Origin: Sanguibacter suarezii NBRC 16159
GTDB lineage: Bacteria; Actinomycetota; Actinomycetes; Actinomycetales; Cellulomonadaceae
Direction: 5' to 3'
Assembly: GCF_001552735.1 (NCBI RefSeq)
Contig: NZ_BCRT01000001.1
Location: 1-64,000, forward strand
Length of the DNA stretch: 64,000 nt
Part shown: positions 54,504-63,481 of the stretch, one piece after another
How the letters are laid out: each line of letters opens with the position of its first letter
Numbering within the stretch: position 1 is the first letter of the stretch
Notes under the pieces: model-generated
The model's database searches: none
What the model was told of the DNA's origin: nothing
Seen by the model: only the letters and a program-made list of their open reading frames with translations
Position numbers and translations under genes: made by a program

Positions 54504-55726
54504 CGGCTGGCCGTCCCGTCGGCGCCGGTCGCGCCTCGGGTGAACTGCGGGTGGATGAGGCCCACGCAGCTGTAGGGCAGGTCGTCGACCTCGACGATCT
54601 CCACCCCGCGCTGGGTCGCGAGCAGGCGCACGTGCGCCAGCTCGGCGCTCGCGTCGGCGCGCACGAGGATCTTCCACGGCACGCGGCGCAGCAGAACCCG
54701 GGTGGTCTCCCCGACGCCGGGCTTGACCAGGTTGACGTCACCCAGGCCGTACTCGGCGCTGATCGCCTCGACGGCCTTCCAGCCCGCCCAGGTGATCTCC
54801 GGCGCTGGCTCGGCGCGGCGCGCGGCGACCGTCCCGGCCACGCTGGCCGCCACCGTGGAGAACTGCGCGCTGACCATGTCGCAGAACTCCGCGGAGACGT
54901 CCGCCGGGGCGAGCTCGGCGTAGAACTTGGCCCCGTGGAACATCCCCGGGCCGATCAGCGCGTCGTTGAGCACAGTCCGTGAGACCAGGCCGGAGACGGT
55001 GGAGTTCAGGCACGCGGACGGGATGAGGTAGTCCTCGCGGGTCCCGAACAGCTCCGCGCAGTGCCCCGGGTCGGCGAGGACCGCGAGGTCGGAGCGGAAC
55101 CCGGCCCGGGCGCCGTCGGCACCGGTCAGCCCGAGCGCGACGTTCGCCTGCTCGACGGCGGCCGCGAGCTCGCGGGAGATCGCACCCTTGCCGGTCCATC
55201 CGTCAACGAACATGACGTCCTGGGGCCGGTGGTGCTCGGCGAGGTAGGCGAGGGCGACCTGGTCGATCCCGCGCCCGCGCACGATGGACGCTGCGTAGTG
55301 CGGCAGGGTGAGGCCGTGGGCGTAGCTGGCCCAGCGGCGCATGAGCACACCGATCGGTGTACCGGCACGGGCCAAGGACACGAGCACCGCTCGCTCTCCA
55401 CGCTCGGCGATGACGAGGTCGGTGACCACACCGACCGCGTGGGCCAGGCGCACGGCCGACTCGCGCAGCGCGGAGTGGAAGAGGTCCTGGTACTCCTGCG
55501 TGGGCTGGTACTCGACCGGCAACGACTCCGCGTAGTGCGCACCCCCGGACTGGATGGCCTCCTCGCGCTCCTCCGTCGGCGCCTCGAGCTCGACCGAGGA
55601 CAGGTCGCTGAGCAGCCAGGCGACCTCGTGGGAGTCGTAGGAACCGAAGTCCGGGCCGCGCAGCGGCTCGGGCAGGGCAGGCGCCGCCGGCCCGGCAGGG
55701 GTGGCGGTGTCAGGCTGGATGGTCAC
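54500..55726 (-). CDS. StiP-type protein (predicted cysteine protease) with PELOTA domain
   Basis: 408 residues. The StiP region (about 25-270) shows GSYDSHEVAWLLSDLS, SGGAHYAESLPVEYQPTQEYQDLF, LVSLARAGTPIGVLMRRWA and VDGWTGKGAISREL. The C-terminal PELOTA-like RNA-binding domain is the segment VPWKILVRADASAELAHVRLLATQRGVEIVEVDDLPYSCVGLIHPQF (about 340-390). This domain pair is one of the named parts of predicted Ter-dependent metabolite operons. GTG 55726 has AGGAGG 7 nt upstream, overlapping the preceding stop. The catalytic residues of StiP are unproven. Confidence 0.85.
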   Translation of the reverse strand: MTIQPDTATPAGPAAPALPEPLRGPDFGSYDSHEVAWLLSDLSSVELEAPTEEREEAIQSGGAHYAESLPVEYQPTQEYQDLFHSALRESAVRLAHAVGVVTDLVIAERGERAVLVSLARAGTPIGVLMRRWASYAHGLTLPHYAASIVRGRGIDQVALAYLAEHHRPQDVMFVDGWTGKGAISRELAAAVEQANVALGLTGADGARAGFRSDLAVLADPGHCAELFGTREDYLIPSACLNSTVSGLVSRTVLNDALIGPGMFHGAKFYAELAPADVSAEFCDMVSAQFSTVAASVAGTVAARRAEPAPEITWAGWKAVEAISAEYGLGDVNLVKPGVGETTRVLLRRVPWKILVRADASAELAHVRLLATQRGVEIVEVDDLPYSCVGLIHPQFTRGATGADGTASR

Positions 55727-55737
55727 TGGGTGGCCTC

Positions 55738-57135
55738 CTAGGGGCGGTACGCGGGGATGACGACCACGTGCACGTGGTCGCACCACCCGGCGACGCTGTC
55801 GACCAGGCCGCCAGGCATGGAGAGCTCGGCTGTGTCAGCAGGCGAGTCGATGACCACGACGATATCGGTGAATCGACGGGTCGAGTCGTCGCCGGGGGCG
55901 ACGTTGTGGGCAAAACGCGGGCCAGGGCCGTCGTCGGGCGCGTCGTGTGAGGGGAAGGTCACAGTTGTGCGGATCGCGTAGCCCGGGTCGTCGACGGCGA
56001 GCACCGGGGACCGGGTGGTCGTGGAGAACCGCACCTGCGTCCCGGCCGGGACGTCCTCGGCGAGCGCCTGCGCCACGCGCAGCGGGGCGTACATGAGCTC
56101 CTCGAAGCCGAGCACCAGCACGCGCTCCCCCACGAGCTGCTGCCCGACGACGTGGGCGACCTCGCGCGCCGCCGTCACCAGCGGCGCCTCGTGGGCCGGC
56201 TCGAAGCCGTGCCGGCCACCGTCGCGCACCGTGGTGGGCCATGCCTCGACCCGGGTGACCGGGGCAGAGGACGCGGCCGGGCGCGAGGCGGCTGCCGCGG
56301 TGAGCTCGACGACGAGGCGACCCGCCTCGTCGAGGATCCCGTCCGGCAAGGTGATCTCCCCGCTCGCGAGGGTCACCACGTCGATGCGGGTGCCCAGCCG
56401 GGCGGCGACCTGAGCGAAGATCTCGCGGTCGGCGCCCGAGCGCAGGTCGATGAGCGCGGCGACGACGTACCGCCCGCGGGGGCGGTCCGCGTGCAGGGCC
56501 TCGATGGTGTTGAGGGCCGTCTTGCCGGTGGAGATCTCGTCGTCGACGAGCACCACGGTGTCCGCCGCGGCGAGGAAGGTGGGGTCCTCGGGCAGCAGCA
56601 GGTGCTCGGTCGCGTGGGAGTGCTCCTCGGCGAACCCGGCCGCCGGCGCGACGCCCGCCACCGGGCGGCGGGTGGAGTGCAGCGACGGGACAGCGAGCGC
56701 TTCGCCGACGCAGTGCCCCAGGGCCGTCGCGGTCTCGGCGTAGCCGACCACGACCGTTCCGGCCGGGGTGACGGGTGCGTCCTCAGCCAGGGCGTCGACG
56801 GCTGCCAGCAGCTCCGCCGCGGCGCCGGGGACGGCGTCGGTCGCGCGGGCCAGGAGGCCAGCGACCCCCGCCGCGCGGGCCGCCGCGGCGACCCGGTCGG
56901 TGCCGGCCAGCTCACCGGCGGTGAGGACGCCGAGCAGCCGGCCCGCGGCGTAGACGAGGCGCGGGTCCGTCGGCACGTGCTTGCCGAGCACCGTCGAGAC
57001 GAGCAGGTGCGCCCGGCGCGGGTTGCGCCGGATGGCCAGCCCGACGAGGTCGTCGAGACTGATCCCGGCCGCGGACCGGCCCGAGTGGATCCCGACCCCG
57101 AGGCGACCGGCGACCCACGTGCTGGCGACGCTCAC
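55738..57135 (-). CDS. Phosphoribosyltransferase with TRSP domain
   Basis: 465 residues. The PRPP-binding loop VVLVDDEISTGKTALNTIEAL (about 190-212) marks a type I phosphoribosyltransferase; the flexible loop and pyrophosphate segment lie before it (VVGYAETATALGHCVGEAL). The C-terminal half (RVEAWPTTVRDGGRHGFEPAHE, ERVLVLGFEELMYAPLRVAQAL, STTTRSPVLAVDDPGYAI) is the TRSP domain found only with such proteins. It is predicted to attach or remove a base-like moiety on ribose-5-phosphate in the Ter-associated pathway. GTG 57135 overlaps the lyase stop (GTGA). Confidence 0.87.
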   Translation of the reverse strand: MSVASTWVAGRLGVGIHSGRSAAGISLDDLVGLAIRRNPRRAHLLVSTVLGKHVPTDPRLVYAAGRLLGVLTAGELAGTDRVAAAARAAGVAGLLARATDAVPGAAAELLAAVDALAEDAPVTPAGTVVVGYAETATALGHCVGEALAVPSLHSTRRPVAGVAPAAGFAEEHSHATEHLLLPEDPTFLAAADTVVLVDDEISTGKTALNTIEALHADRPRGRYVVAALIDLRSGADREIFAQVAARLGTRIDVVTLASGEITLPDGILDEAGRLVVELTAAAASRPAASSAPVTRVEAWPTTVRDGGRHGFEPAHEAPLVTAAREVAHVVGQQLVGERVLVLGFEELMYAPLRVAQALAEDVPAGTQVRFSTTTRSPVLAVDDPGYAIRTTVTFPSHDAPDDGPGPRFAHNVAPGDDSTRRFTDIVVVIDSPADTAELSMPGGLVDSVAGWCDHVHVVVIPAYRP

Positions 57136-58289
57136 AGCTGGTGGCTCGCGGAGAGCACGTCGACGTAGGTGATGTCCTCGTGGACCACGCCGAAGACGCG
57201 GGCGCGGCGCACGAGCTGCTCGGCCCACGCGCGGTGCGGCTTGGCCTCGTTCATCTTGTTGCGGTACTGGGAGGCGTTGACCCCGCCGGTCGTGGCACCG
57301 AGGATCTCCTGGGCGTCCACGTACTCCTCGTGGGAGACCACCGAGAGGGCGTGCACGGCGGCGACGTGGGAGGGGTGGATCACCGTCTTGCCGGTGAGGC
57401 CGTTCGCCTGGTCCAGGACCACCTCACGGATGAGGCCGTCGAGGTCGGCGTCGATCATCCTCACGCGCAGGGTCCGCTCGTCGTGCTCGGCGAAGGGCGT
57501 CTCGCGCAGCTGGGGCTTGAAGATGCGCTCGTGCTGGGCGAAGTACTCCCACACCGGTCCGGTGATGAGGTACCCGGCCTCCCCCGCCCGGCCCAGGACG
57601 TTGACGATGTCGGAGATGACGTCCGCGACGACGTGGACGTGGTAGATCGTCAGCTCACGGTTGCGGCGCAGGCCGTAGGCCGAGGACAGGTCCGTCGCAC
57701 CGATGCGCACGGCCAGGATGGTGCTGCGGTACTTGCTGAGCACCTGGGCGATCGAGGCCAGCTCGGAGGCGCGCGACTCGCGGTAGGCGAGCTCGGGCGA
57801 CTCCAGGACCGGCATGGCGTAGAGCCGGCGTCCGGCTGCCGCGCTCGCTGCCTCCACGGCGTCGAGGTACTCCACACCGCTCTCGCCGAGGAACTTGGGG
57901 ATGACGAAGCCCGAGAGCACCGACAGGTGCTCGCCGAGCCCTTCGGTGATGAGCGGGATCTGGTAGGCCGCCCGCACCCGGACGAACAGCAGCGGGCCGG
58001 GGGTCTTCATCTGCGCGAAGGCACGCAGCTGCTCGACGACGTTGATCTCCGCGGCGGGCACGTCCTCGTCGGCGATGGAGTCTTCCAGGCACACCACGAG
58101 CGAGACCACGCCGCGCGCGGCCCGCTTGGCGATGTCCTGGGCGAGGGTGGGCCGGGTGCCAGGGCTGTAGAGGGTCGCTCCCAGGGCCATGGCCAGGATC
58201 TGCGGATCGCTGTCGACGGTGAACTGCTCGGGTGCTCGGAAGAACAGACGCTCGATCTCGGCGTCGCCCAAGTACTCAAAATGGCGCAT
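57132..58289 (-). CDS. CitE/HpcH-HpaI-like aldolase or lyase of the Ter-associated operon
   Basis: 385 residues. TIM-barrel aldolase signatures: VVSLVVCLEDSIADEDVPAAE with the Glu-Asp metal pair, PLLFVRVRA, RLYAMPVLESPELAYRE (metal Glu), RIGATDLSSAYGLRRNRELTIYHVHVVAD and GKTVIHPSHVAAVHA. It probably cleaves or forms a C-C bond using a divalent cation. First gene of the four-gene minus operon; ATG 58289 has AGGA close by. The substrate is unknown. Confidence 0.88.
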   Translation of the reverse strand: MRHFEYLGDAEIERLFFRAPEQFTVDSDPQILAMALGATLYSPGTRPTLAQDIAKRAARGVVSLVVCLEDSIADEDVPAAEINVVEQLRAFAQMKTPGPLLFVRVRAAYQIPLITEGLGEHLSVLSGFVIPKFLGESGVEYLDAVEAASAAAGRRLYAMPVLESPELAYRESRASELASIAQVLSKYRSTILAVRIGATDLSSAYGLRRNRELTIYHVHVVADVISDIVNVLGRAGEAGYLITGPVWEYFAQHERIFKPQLRETPFAEHDERTLRVRMIDADLDGLIREVVLDQANGLTGKTVIHPSHVAAVHALSVVSHEEYVDAQEILGATTGGVNASQYRNKMNEAKPHRAWAEQLVRRARVFGVVHEDITYVDVLSASHQL

Positions 58290-58460
58290 TTTTCCTGGCT
58301 CTCTACCTACTCGAACCCGTCGTCGTGACGCGGGTCCCCCGCTCGCCGCACTGAGGAGCAGTTCAAGATAACCGACGCGGACAGGCACCTGGAACCACGC
58401 GCCCTGGGGTGAAGTACCCATGCTGTGCCGGGCACCGCCAGGCTCTGTCACCATGGACCC
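58290..58460. promoter_or_regulatory. Divergent promoter region of the Ter island
   Basis: About 170 bp separate the metabolite operon (leftward) from the two-domain TerD gene (rightward). No perfect palindrome or clear consensus promoter pair was found, but the layout implies that both are controlled from here. Confidence 0.45.
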
Positions 58461-59867
58461 ATGACGCAGATGAGCAAGGGCTCCAACATCCCGTTGTCCG
58501 CCGCCAGGATCCGCGCCGAGCTGGTCTGGGAGACCCGTCCGACGACCCCAGACGTGGACGCGTCGGCGCTGCTGCTGGCCCCGTCCGGGAAGGTCCGGTC
58601 CGACGACGACTTCGTGTTCTTCAACCAGCCGAACCATGCCTCCGGGGCGGTGCGCAAGCTGCCCAAGCAGACCGCGGGGACGCAGGTGCGTGACGCGCTG
58701 GAGATCGACGTGACGCGCATCGAGCCCGAGGTGGACCGCATCGTCCTGGGCTCCTCGGCGGACGGTGGCACCTTCAGCGAGGTCCCCGGCCTGCACCTGC
58801 TCCTCACCGACCTCGCCACGAACACCCAGATCGCGCGCTTCGACATGACGGACGCGACCTCGGAGACGGCGTTCTTGTCCGGGGAGATCTACCGCCGGGG
58901 CGGGGACTGGAAGTTCCGCGCCGTCGGGCAGGGATACGCCTCCGGCCTGGAGGGCCTGGCGACCGACTTCGGGATCACCGTGGACGACGAGCCGGCGCCG
59001 GCGCCGGCTGCTGCTGCGCCCGTGTCCGCACCCGTGGCCACACCGCCGGCAGCCGCGCCGTCGATCGCGTACTCCCGACCCGCCCCTGCGGCACCAGCCG
59101 CTGCGCCGGCACCGATCCAGTACTCCCGCCCGGCACCTGCTCCTGCGGCCCCTCCCGCGCCTCCTGCACCCCCGGCGCCGTCCGCGCCGATCCAGTACTC
59201 TCGCCCCGCGCCGGCGTCGGGCACGGCTGCCCCGGTTCCCGGTTACGCGCCGCCGCCCGTGGGTGCACCGGTCGCTCCGGCGCGTGGGACGGTCAACCTC
59301 GACAAGGGCCGGGTGAGCCTGCGCAAGAACGAGCGGGTCAGCCTGGTCAAGACGGGCGCACCCGCGCTCAACCGCATCCAGCTGGGCCTGGGGTGGGACC
59401 CGGCGGTCGGGTCGAAGTCCATCGACCTCGACGCCTCGGCGATCGTGCTCAACGCAGCGGGCAAGGACATCGACCTGGCCTGGTTCATGTCGAAGAAGGC
59501 CTGCAAGGGTGCCGTCCAGCACCAGGGCGACAACGTCACCGGTCAGGGCGACGGCGACGACGAGGTCATCCTCGTCGAGCTGGACAGGCTGCCCGCCGAG
59601 GCGGCCGCGATCGTCTTCACGATCAACTCCTTCTCCAGCCACAAGTTCACCGACATCAAGAACGCCTACTGCCGGCTCGTGGACACCACGACCCGGGCCG
59701 AGCTGGTCCGCTTCGACCTGACCGACTCCAAGCCGTCCACCGGGGTGTTCATGTGCGTGCTGCGCCGCGCCGGTGCGGCCTGGGAGATGGAAGCCCTCGG
59801 TGCCTTCCACGACGGCCGCACCGTCAAGGCGATGCGCGCCCCCGCCGCCGCCTTCGTCCGCTCCTGA
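58461..59867 (+). CDS. Two-domain TerD protein with YSRP linker
   Basis: 468 residues. N-terminal TerD-like domain (about 5-175: [79 protein letters not shown]). It lacks the acidic GDN..GDGDDE calcium cluster, reading KQTAGTQVRDALE there. A Pro/Ala-rich linker of about 100 residues contains three YSRPAP units. The C-terminal TerD domain (about 285-460) is canonical: NRIQLGLGWDP, IDLDASAIVLN and QHQGDNVTGQGDGDDEVILVELD. TerD domains bind Ca2+ and form membrane-linked stress complexes. ATG 58461; MSKGSN 9 nt on is an alternative. Confidence 0.9.
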   Translation: MTQMSKGSNIPLSAARIRAELVWETRPTTPDVDASALLLAPSGKVRSDDDFVFFNQPNHASGAVRKLPKQTAGTQVRDALEIDVTRIEPEVDRIVLGSSADGGTFSEVPGLHLLLTDLATNTQIARFDMTDATSETAFLSGEIYRRGGDWKFRAVGQGYASGLEGLATDFGITVDDEPAPAPAAAAPVSAPVATPPAAAPSIAYSRPAPAAPAAAPAPIQYSRPAPAPAAPPAPPAPPAPSAPIQYSRPAPASGTAAPVPGYAPPPVGAPVAPARGTVNLDKGRVSLRKNERVSLVKTGAPALNRIQLGLGWDPAVGSKSIDLDASAIVLNAAGKDIDLAWFMSKKACKGAVQHQGDNVTGQGDGDDEVILVELDRLPAEAAAIVFTINSFSSHKFTDIKNAYCRLVDTTTRAELVRFDLTDSKPSTGVFMCVLRRAGAAWEMEALGAFHDGRTVKAMRAPAAAFVRS

Positions 59868-59870
59868 ACG

Positions 59871-59919
59871 ACGACGGGCTCGGTAGGGCGACGCAGAGCC
59901 GCCCTACCGAGCCCGTCGT
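59871..59919. terminator. Bidirectional hairpin terminator within the Ter island
   Basis: Perfect 20-bp stem (59871-59890 and 59900-59919), 9-nt loop, between convergent TerD genes. Confidence 0.88.
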
Positions 59920-59933
59920 GGTCTACGGCGTGG

Positions 59934-60509
59934 TCACAGGTACGGGGTGACCGCCGGGAGCAGCTGGTCGAAGGTGCGGCCCGACGTCGGCGCGCCGATC
60001 GCCGTCATGGACCACCCGGCACCGTCGCGCGCGACCTTCGCCATGACCTGGGCGTTGTGCGTGCCCGAGCCGGAGAGGTTGTAGCGAGCGACCTCGGAGT
60101 TGTCCGTCTCGTCGACGAGGCGGCAGAAGGCGCTCTCGATCTGCGTGAAGTCCTGGCCGGTGAAGGAGTTCACCACGAAGACGACCGTCGAGACGTTCGC
60201 CGGGACCCGGGTGAGGTCGACGATGATCGACTCGTCGTCACCGTCGCCCGCGCCGGTGCGGTTGTCACCGGTGTGCAGGACGGAGCCGTCCTTGCTCTGC
60301 AGCTGGTTGAACCAGACGACGTCCACGAGGTTCCCCGCGGCGTCGAAGAGCAGCCCGGACGCGTCCAGGTCGATCTCCTGCTCCTTCTTCCCGAAGAAGC
60401 CGCGCTTCTTCATCGCGTCCCAGCCCAGCCCCATCCGCACACGGGTGAGCGTGCCTCCGGTCGGCTTGGTGAGGGAGACCTTCTGGCCCTTGGACAGGTT
60501 CACAGACAT
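59934..60509 (-). CDS. terD: TerD/TerZ-family calcium-binding stress protein
   Basis: 191 residues. SVNLSKGQKVSLTKPTGGTLTRVRMGLGWDAMKKRGFFGKK, EIDLDASGLLFDAAGNLVD, VLHTGDNRTGAGDGDDESIIVDLTRVP and RYNLSGSGTHNAQVMAKVARDGAGWSMTAIG. The insertion KKRGFFGKKEQ after the first strand is typical of the TerZ-like subgroup. The acidic loop should bind Ca2+. It follows the TerA-like gene by 67 bp on the same strand. Confidence 0.93.
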   Translation of the reverse strand: MSVNLSKGQKVSLTKPTGGTLTRVRMGLGWDAMKKRGFFGKKEQEIDLDASGLLFDAAGNLVDVVWFNQLQSKDGSVLHTGDNRTGAGDGDDESIIVDLTRVPANVSTVVFVVNSFTGQDFTQIESAFCRLVDETDNSEVARYNLSGSGTHNAQVMAKVARDGAGWSMTAIGAPTSGRTFDQLLPAVTPYL

Positions 60510-60576
60510 GGGAGTCCTTTCGCCGCCGCGGCCTTGGCCGTCGACGTGGTGGGGTCGGTCGAACAGCTGAAGAGGT

Positions 60577-61266
60577 CTACTTGCGGCCAGGGACCCAGCT
60601 CAGGCCCCAGCCGTAGGTCTCGTCGAGGGCCTTGTGCCCGCCCTGGATGTACTTCACCTCGCGGCGTACCTGCAGGCCGGAGGGGCTGTTGGTGATCTCC
60701 GCGATGGCGCAGATCCGCGAGGACGGGTCCGACTCGTCCAGGCGGACCTCGATCTGCGCGCCCGACGGCGGGGTCAGCGTGACCACCCCGTCCGCGGCCG
60801 CCCAGTTGGAGGCGCCCTCGTAGATCATGGCGAAGACCAGCACCCGGCGGAGCGCCGGGGTCTGGCTCAGGTCGATCGTGAGGTTCTCCCCGCCCTGCAC
60901 CTTCCCCGAGCGGTCGTCTCCGTCGAGCCAGATGATGCGGCGCTGGGAGGAACCGTCGAAGGCCTCGAAGGAGTTGCCCAGCGCCTGGACCACGCCCTTG
61001 GTGCCGTCGGTGAACTCGTAGAGGCAGGCCAGGTCGAGGTCGACCGGGCGGGAGGTGAGCTTGGCCAGGAAGCCCTTGGCGGGGGCTGCGCTCTGCCAGT
61101 TGAGGTTGACCCGCAGGACGCCGGAGGAGACCGCCTCCTTGGTCAGCGAGACGCTCGGGGCCGACTTGGTGAGCGTGATCTTGGACAGCGACACCGGTGC
61201 GCCCGTCGGCGCCGCGGCGCTCGGGTCAGGCTGGGCCGGTGTGCGGCGCGTGTAGTCGATCGCCAT
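60577..61266 (-). CDS. TerA-like TerD-superfamily protein
   Basis: 229 residues. N-terminal Thr/Ser-rich leader, then SKITLTKSAPSVSLTKEAVSSGVLRVNLNW, PVDLDLACLYEFTDGTKGVVQALG, IIWLDGDDRSGKVQGGENLTIDL, and a C-terminal KYIQGGHKALDETYGWGLSWVPG, which resembles TerA C-terminal sequences. The Ca2+ loop is variant (DGDDRSGKVQGGENL). Part of the TerA-TerD unit. Confidence 0.85.
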   Translation of the reverse strand: MAIDYTRRTPAQPDPSAAAPTGAPVSLSKITLTKSAPSVSLTKEAVSSGVLRVNLNWQSAAPAKGFLAKLTSRPVDLDLACLYEFTDGTKGVVQALGNSFEAFDGSSQRRIIWLDGDDRSGKVQGGENLTIDLSQTPALRRVLVFAMIYEGASNWAAADGVVTLTPPSGAQIEVRLDESDPSSRICAIAEITNSPSGLQVRREVKYIQGGHKALDETYGWGLSWVPGRK

Positions 61267-61319
61267 GAGGTCCTCCAGGAGAGTGCTGGGCGGGCGGGCG
61301 GTGCGCAGACGATCCTGCG

Positions 61320-61346
61320 CGGGCGGGCCGGTGACCGGCCCGCCCG
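61320..61346 (-). terminator. Hairpin terminator after the TerC-like gene
   Basis: Perfect 12-bp GC stem (61320-61331 and 61335-61346), 3-nt loop, 10 nt past the terC-like stop. It separates this gene from the following TerA/TerD genes. Confidence 0.75.
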
Positions 61347-61356
61347 GTGTGCTGGG

Positions 61357-62490
61357 TCAGGACTCGATCGAGCTCGAGGCGTGGTCGGACGTCGCACCAT
61401 CGCCCTGTGACCGGGCCGAGGGGTGGAGCTTGCGGTAGCGCAGCGAGGACAGGAACGCCGCACCGATGAAGACGACACCGACGAGGCCGGTGACGATCTC
61501 GTTCATGTGGACCTTGATCGAGATGAGCAGGATCGCTGCGAGGGCACCGATGGCCCAGTGCGCGCCGTGCTCGAGGAAGACGTACTCGGCCAGGGTGCCC
61601 TTGCGGACCAGGAAGATCGTGATGGACCGCACGAACATCGCACCGATGAACCCGAGGCCGAGCGCGATGATGACCGGGTCGGGGGTGATGGCGAAGGCGC
61701 CGATGACCCCGTCGAAGGAGAAGGACGCGTCGAGGACCTCGAGGTAGAGGAAGAGGAAGAACCCGGCCTTGCCGGTGGCCTTCGCCAGCTGGGTCGGACC
61801 GGAGGATCCGGTGGCCGGCGCGACGTCGGCGCCCTCCTCCATCTCAGCCTCGAGGTTGCCCTCGAAGAGGCTTCCCAGTCCGTTGACCGCGAGGTAGGTG
61901 AGCATCCCCAGGAGGCCGGAGAGGAGCACGGTGTGCGGGTCCTCGGCGAGGAACTCAGCCGCAGCCACCAGAGCCAGGCCGCCCACGAGCACGGAGAGGT
62001 TCGCGAGCTTGCCCACGCGGGCCAGCGGACGCTCGATCCAGGACAGCCAGCTGATGTCACGGTCCTCGAAGATGAAGTCGAGGAAGAGCATGAGGAGGAA
62101 GAGGCCACCGAAGGCGGCGATCTGCGGGTGTGCCTCGGCGAGGACGTAGCCGTAGGTCCCCGGGACGGAGGGGTCACCCTTCTCCATCGCGAGTTGGAGA
62201 GCTTCGACGGGGCCGAGGTTCGCCGTCACGCTCACGATGAGCAGCGGGAACACCAGACGCATGCCGAAGACGGCGATGAGCACGCCGACGGTGAGGAAGA
62301 TCTTCTGCCAGGCCTCGCTCATCCGCTCCAGGACCTTCGCGTTGACGACCGCGTTGTCGAAGCTGAGGGAGACCTCAAGGACACCCAGGATGAGGCAGAG
62401 GACGAAGGCGCTCCACCCTCCGTAGAAGAAGGCGGTGATCAGTGCCGCGATGGTGACGGCGAATGACCAGCCGAATGTGCGCAGAAACAT
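61357..62490 (-). CDS. TerC-family membrane protein (DUF475)
   Basis: 377 residues, about nine helices, the longer DUF475 branch of the TerC superfamily. Metal-binding-like acidic motifs lie in the membrane: GVLEVSLSFDNAVVNAKVL (about 35-53) and EVLDASFSFDGVIGAFAIT (about 245-263). TerC relatives load or export metal ions and couple to TerD proteins at the membrane. The start is ATG 62490; a terminator of the upstream TerD gene lies between them, so this gene may have its own promoter. Confidence 0.92.
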   Translation of the reverse strand: MFLRTFGWSFAVTIAALITAFFYGGWSAFVLCLILGVLEVSLSFDNAVVNAKVLERMSEAWQKIFLTVGVLIAVFGMRLVFPLLIVSVTANLGPVEALQLAMEKGDPSVPGTYGYVLAEAHPQIAAFGGLFLLMLFLDFIFEDRDISWLSWIERPLARVGKLANLSVLVGGLALVAAAEFLAEDPHTVLLSGLLGMLTYLAVNGLGSLFEGNLEAEMEEGADVAPATGSSGPTQLAKATGKAGFFLFLYLEVLDASFSFDGVIGAFAITPDPVIIALGLGFIGAMFVRSITIFLVRKGTLAEYVFLEHGAHWAIGALAAILLISIKVHMNEIVTGLVGVVFIGAAFLSSLRYRKLHPSARSQGDGATSDHASSSIES

Positions 62491-62532
62491 GCTGTTCCTT
62501 GTCTGGATGATGCACAGGGGGGAGACGTGCGT

Positions 62533-62574
62533 CCAGGGGACGGGCCGGACGAGGTCGTCCGGCCCGCCCCCTGG
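62533..62574 (-). terminator. Hairpin terminator after the first TerD gene
   Basis: 18-bp stem with one mismatch (62533-62550 and 62557-62574), 6-nt loop, 18 nt past the stop codon. Confidence 0.8.
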
Positions 62575-62592
62575 CGGTGGTGCAGCGGTGTC

Positions 62593-63168
62593 TTAGACGC
62601 CGACGCCGAAGTCACGGGCGATACCCGCGAGGCCCTCGGCGTAGCCCTGACCGACGGCGCGGAACTTCCACTCGGCGCCGTTGCGGTACAGCTCACCGAA
62701 GACCATGGCGGTCTCGGTCGAGGCGTCCTCGGACAGGTCGTAACGGGCGATCTCGGTGCCGCCTGCCTGGTTGATCACGCGGATGAACGCGTTACGGACC
62801 TGGCCGAAGCTCTGCGAACGGGTCGCGGCGTCGTAGATCGAGACCGGGAAGACGATGCGGTCGACCTCGGCCGGGACGGCCGCGAGGTTGACGGTGATCT
62901 GCTCGTCGTCGCCGTCGCCCTCACCGGTGAGGTTGTCACCGGTGTGCTGGACGGAGCCGTCGGCGCTGGTCAGGTTGTTGAAGAAGACGAAGTGGCCGTC
63001 GGAGATGACGCGGCCGTTGGTGCCGACGAGGATCGCGCTGGCGTCCAGGTCGAAGTCCACACCGGTGGTCGAACGGGCATCCCAGCCGAGGCCGATTGTC
63101 ACGGCGGTCAGGCCTGGTGCCTCTTTGGTGAGCGAGACGTTTCCGCCCTTGGTAAGACTGACTCCCAC
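62593..63168 (-). CDS. terD: TerD-family calcium-binding stress protein
   Basis: 191 residues, canonical Ter[97 protein letters not shown] and [39 protein letters not shown]. The full acidic Ca2+ loop is present. GTG 63168 with GGAG 5 nt upstream is chosen; the frame upstream to 63483 has no homology. Its C-terminus closely matches the first domain of the two-domain TerD protein, suggesting a local duplication. Confidence 0.94.
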   Translation of the reverse strand: MGVSLTKGGNVSLTKEAPGLTAVTIGLGWDARSTTGVDFDLDASAILVGTNGRVISDGHFVFFNNLTSADGSVQHTGDNLTGEGDGDDEQITVNLAAVPAEVDRIVFPVSIYDAATRSQSFGQVRNAFIRVINQAGGTEIARYDLSEDASTETAMVFGELYRNGAEWKFRAVGQGYAEGLAGIARDFGVGV

Positions 63169-63481
63169 GAGTACTCCAACGCTCAGGGCGGGCGCTTTCG
63201 CCCCCGCCGTTTCATTGATCCGCCACCCTGCGGGCGACGGGCCGACTATATCGCCCCGACCTTGACCGACGCTGGGTGATCCCTGACAACCGATGGGCAG
63301 AACTCCCCGTGCGGTCGTCGTGGAACCCGGTGCCGGTGATGGCGGCGCGACCGTGCCGGTCTGAGAGATACAACGCTCGATCACGGCCTCACGTTCCACG
63401 GAGTCCCGCACTCGCCCCACGCTCCCGGGTGAAACGGTTCGGACGTTGGAGCGGGACCGGTCGCCCAGTACCGTTCTTGCC
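63169..63481. promoter_or_regulatory. Divergent intergenic region between TerD and a lipoprotein gene
   Basis: About 310 bp. On the minus strand TATAGT (63250-63245) is a near-consensus -10 for the TerD gene, about 80 bp before its start; no matching -35 was found. No coding frame is supported. Confidence 0.4.
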
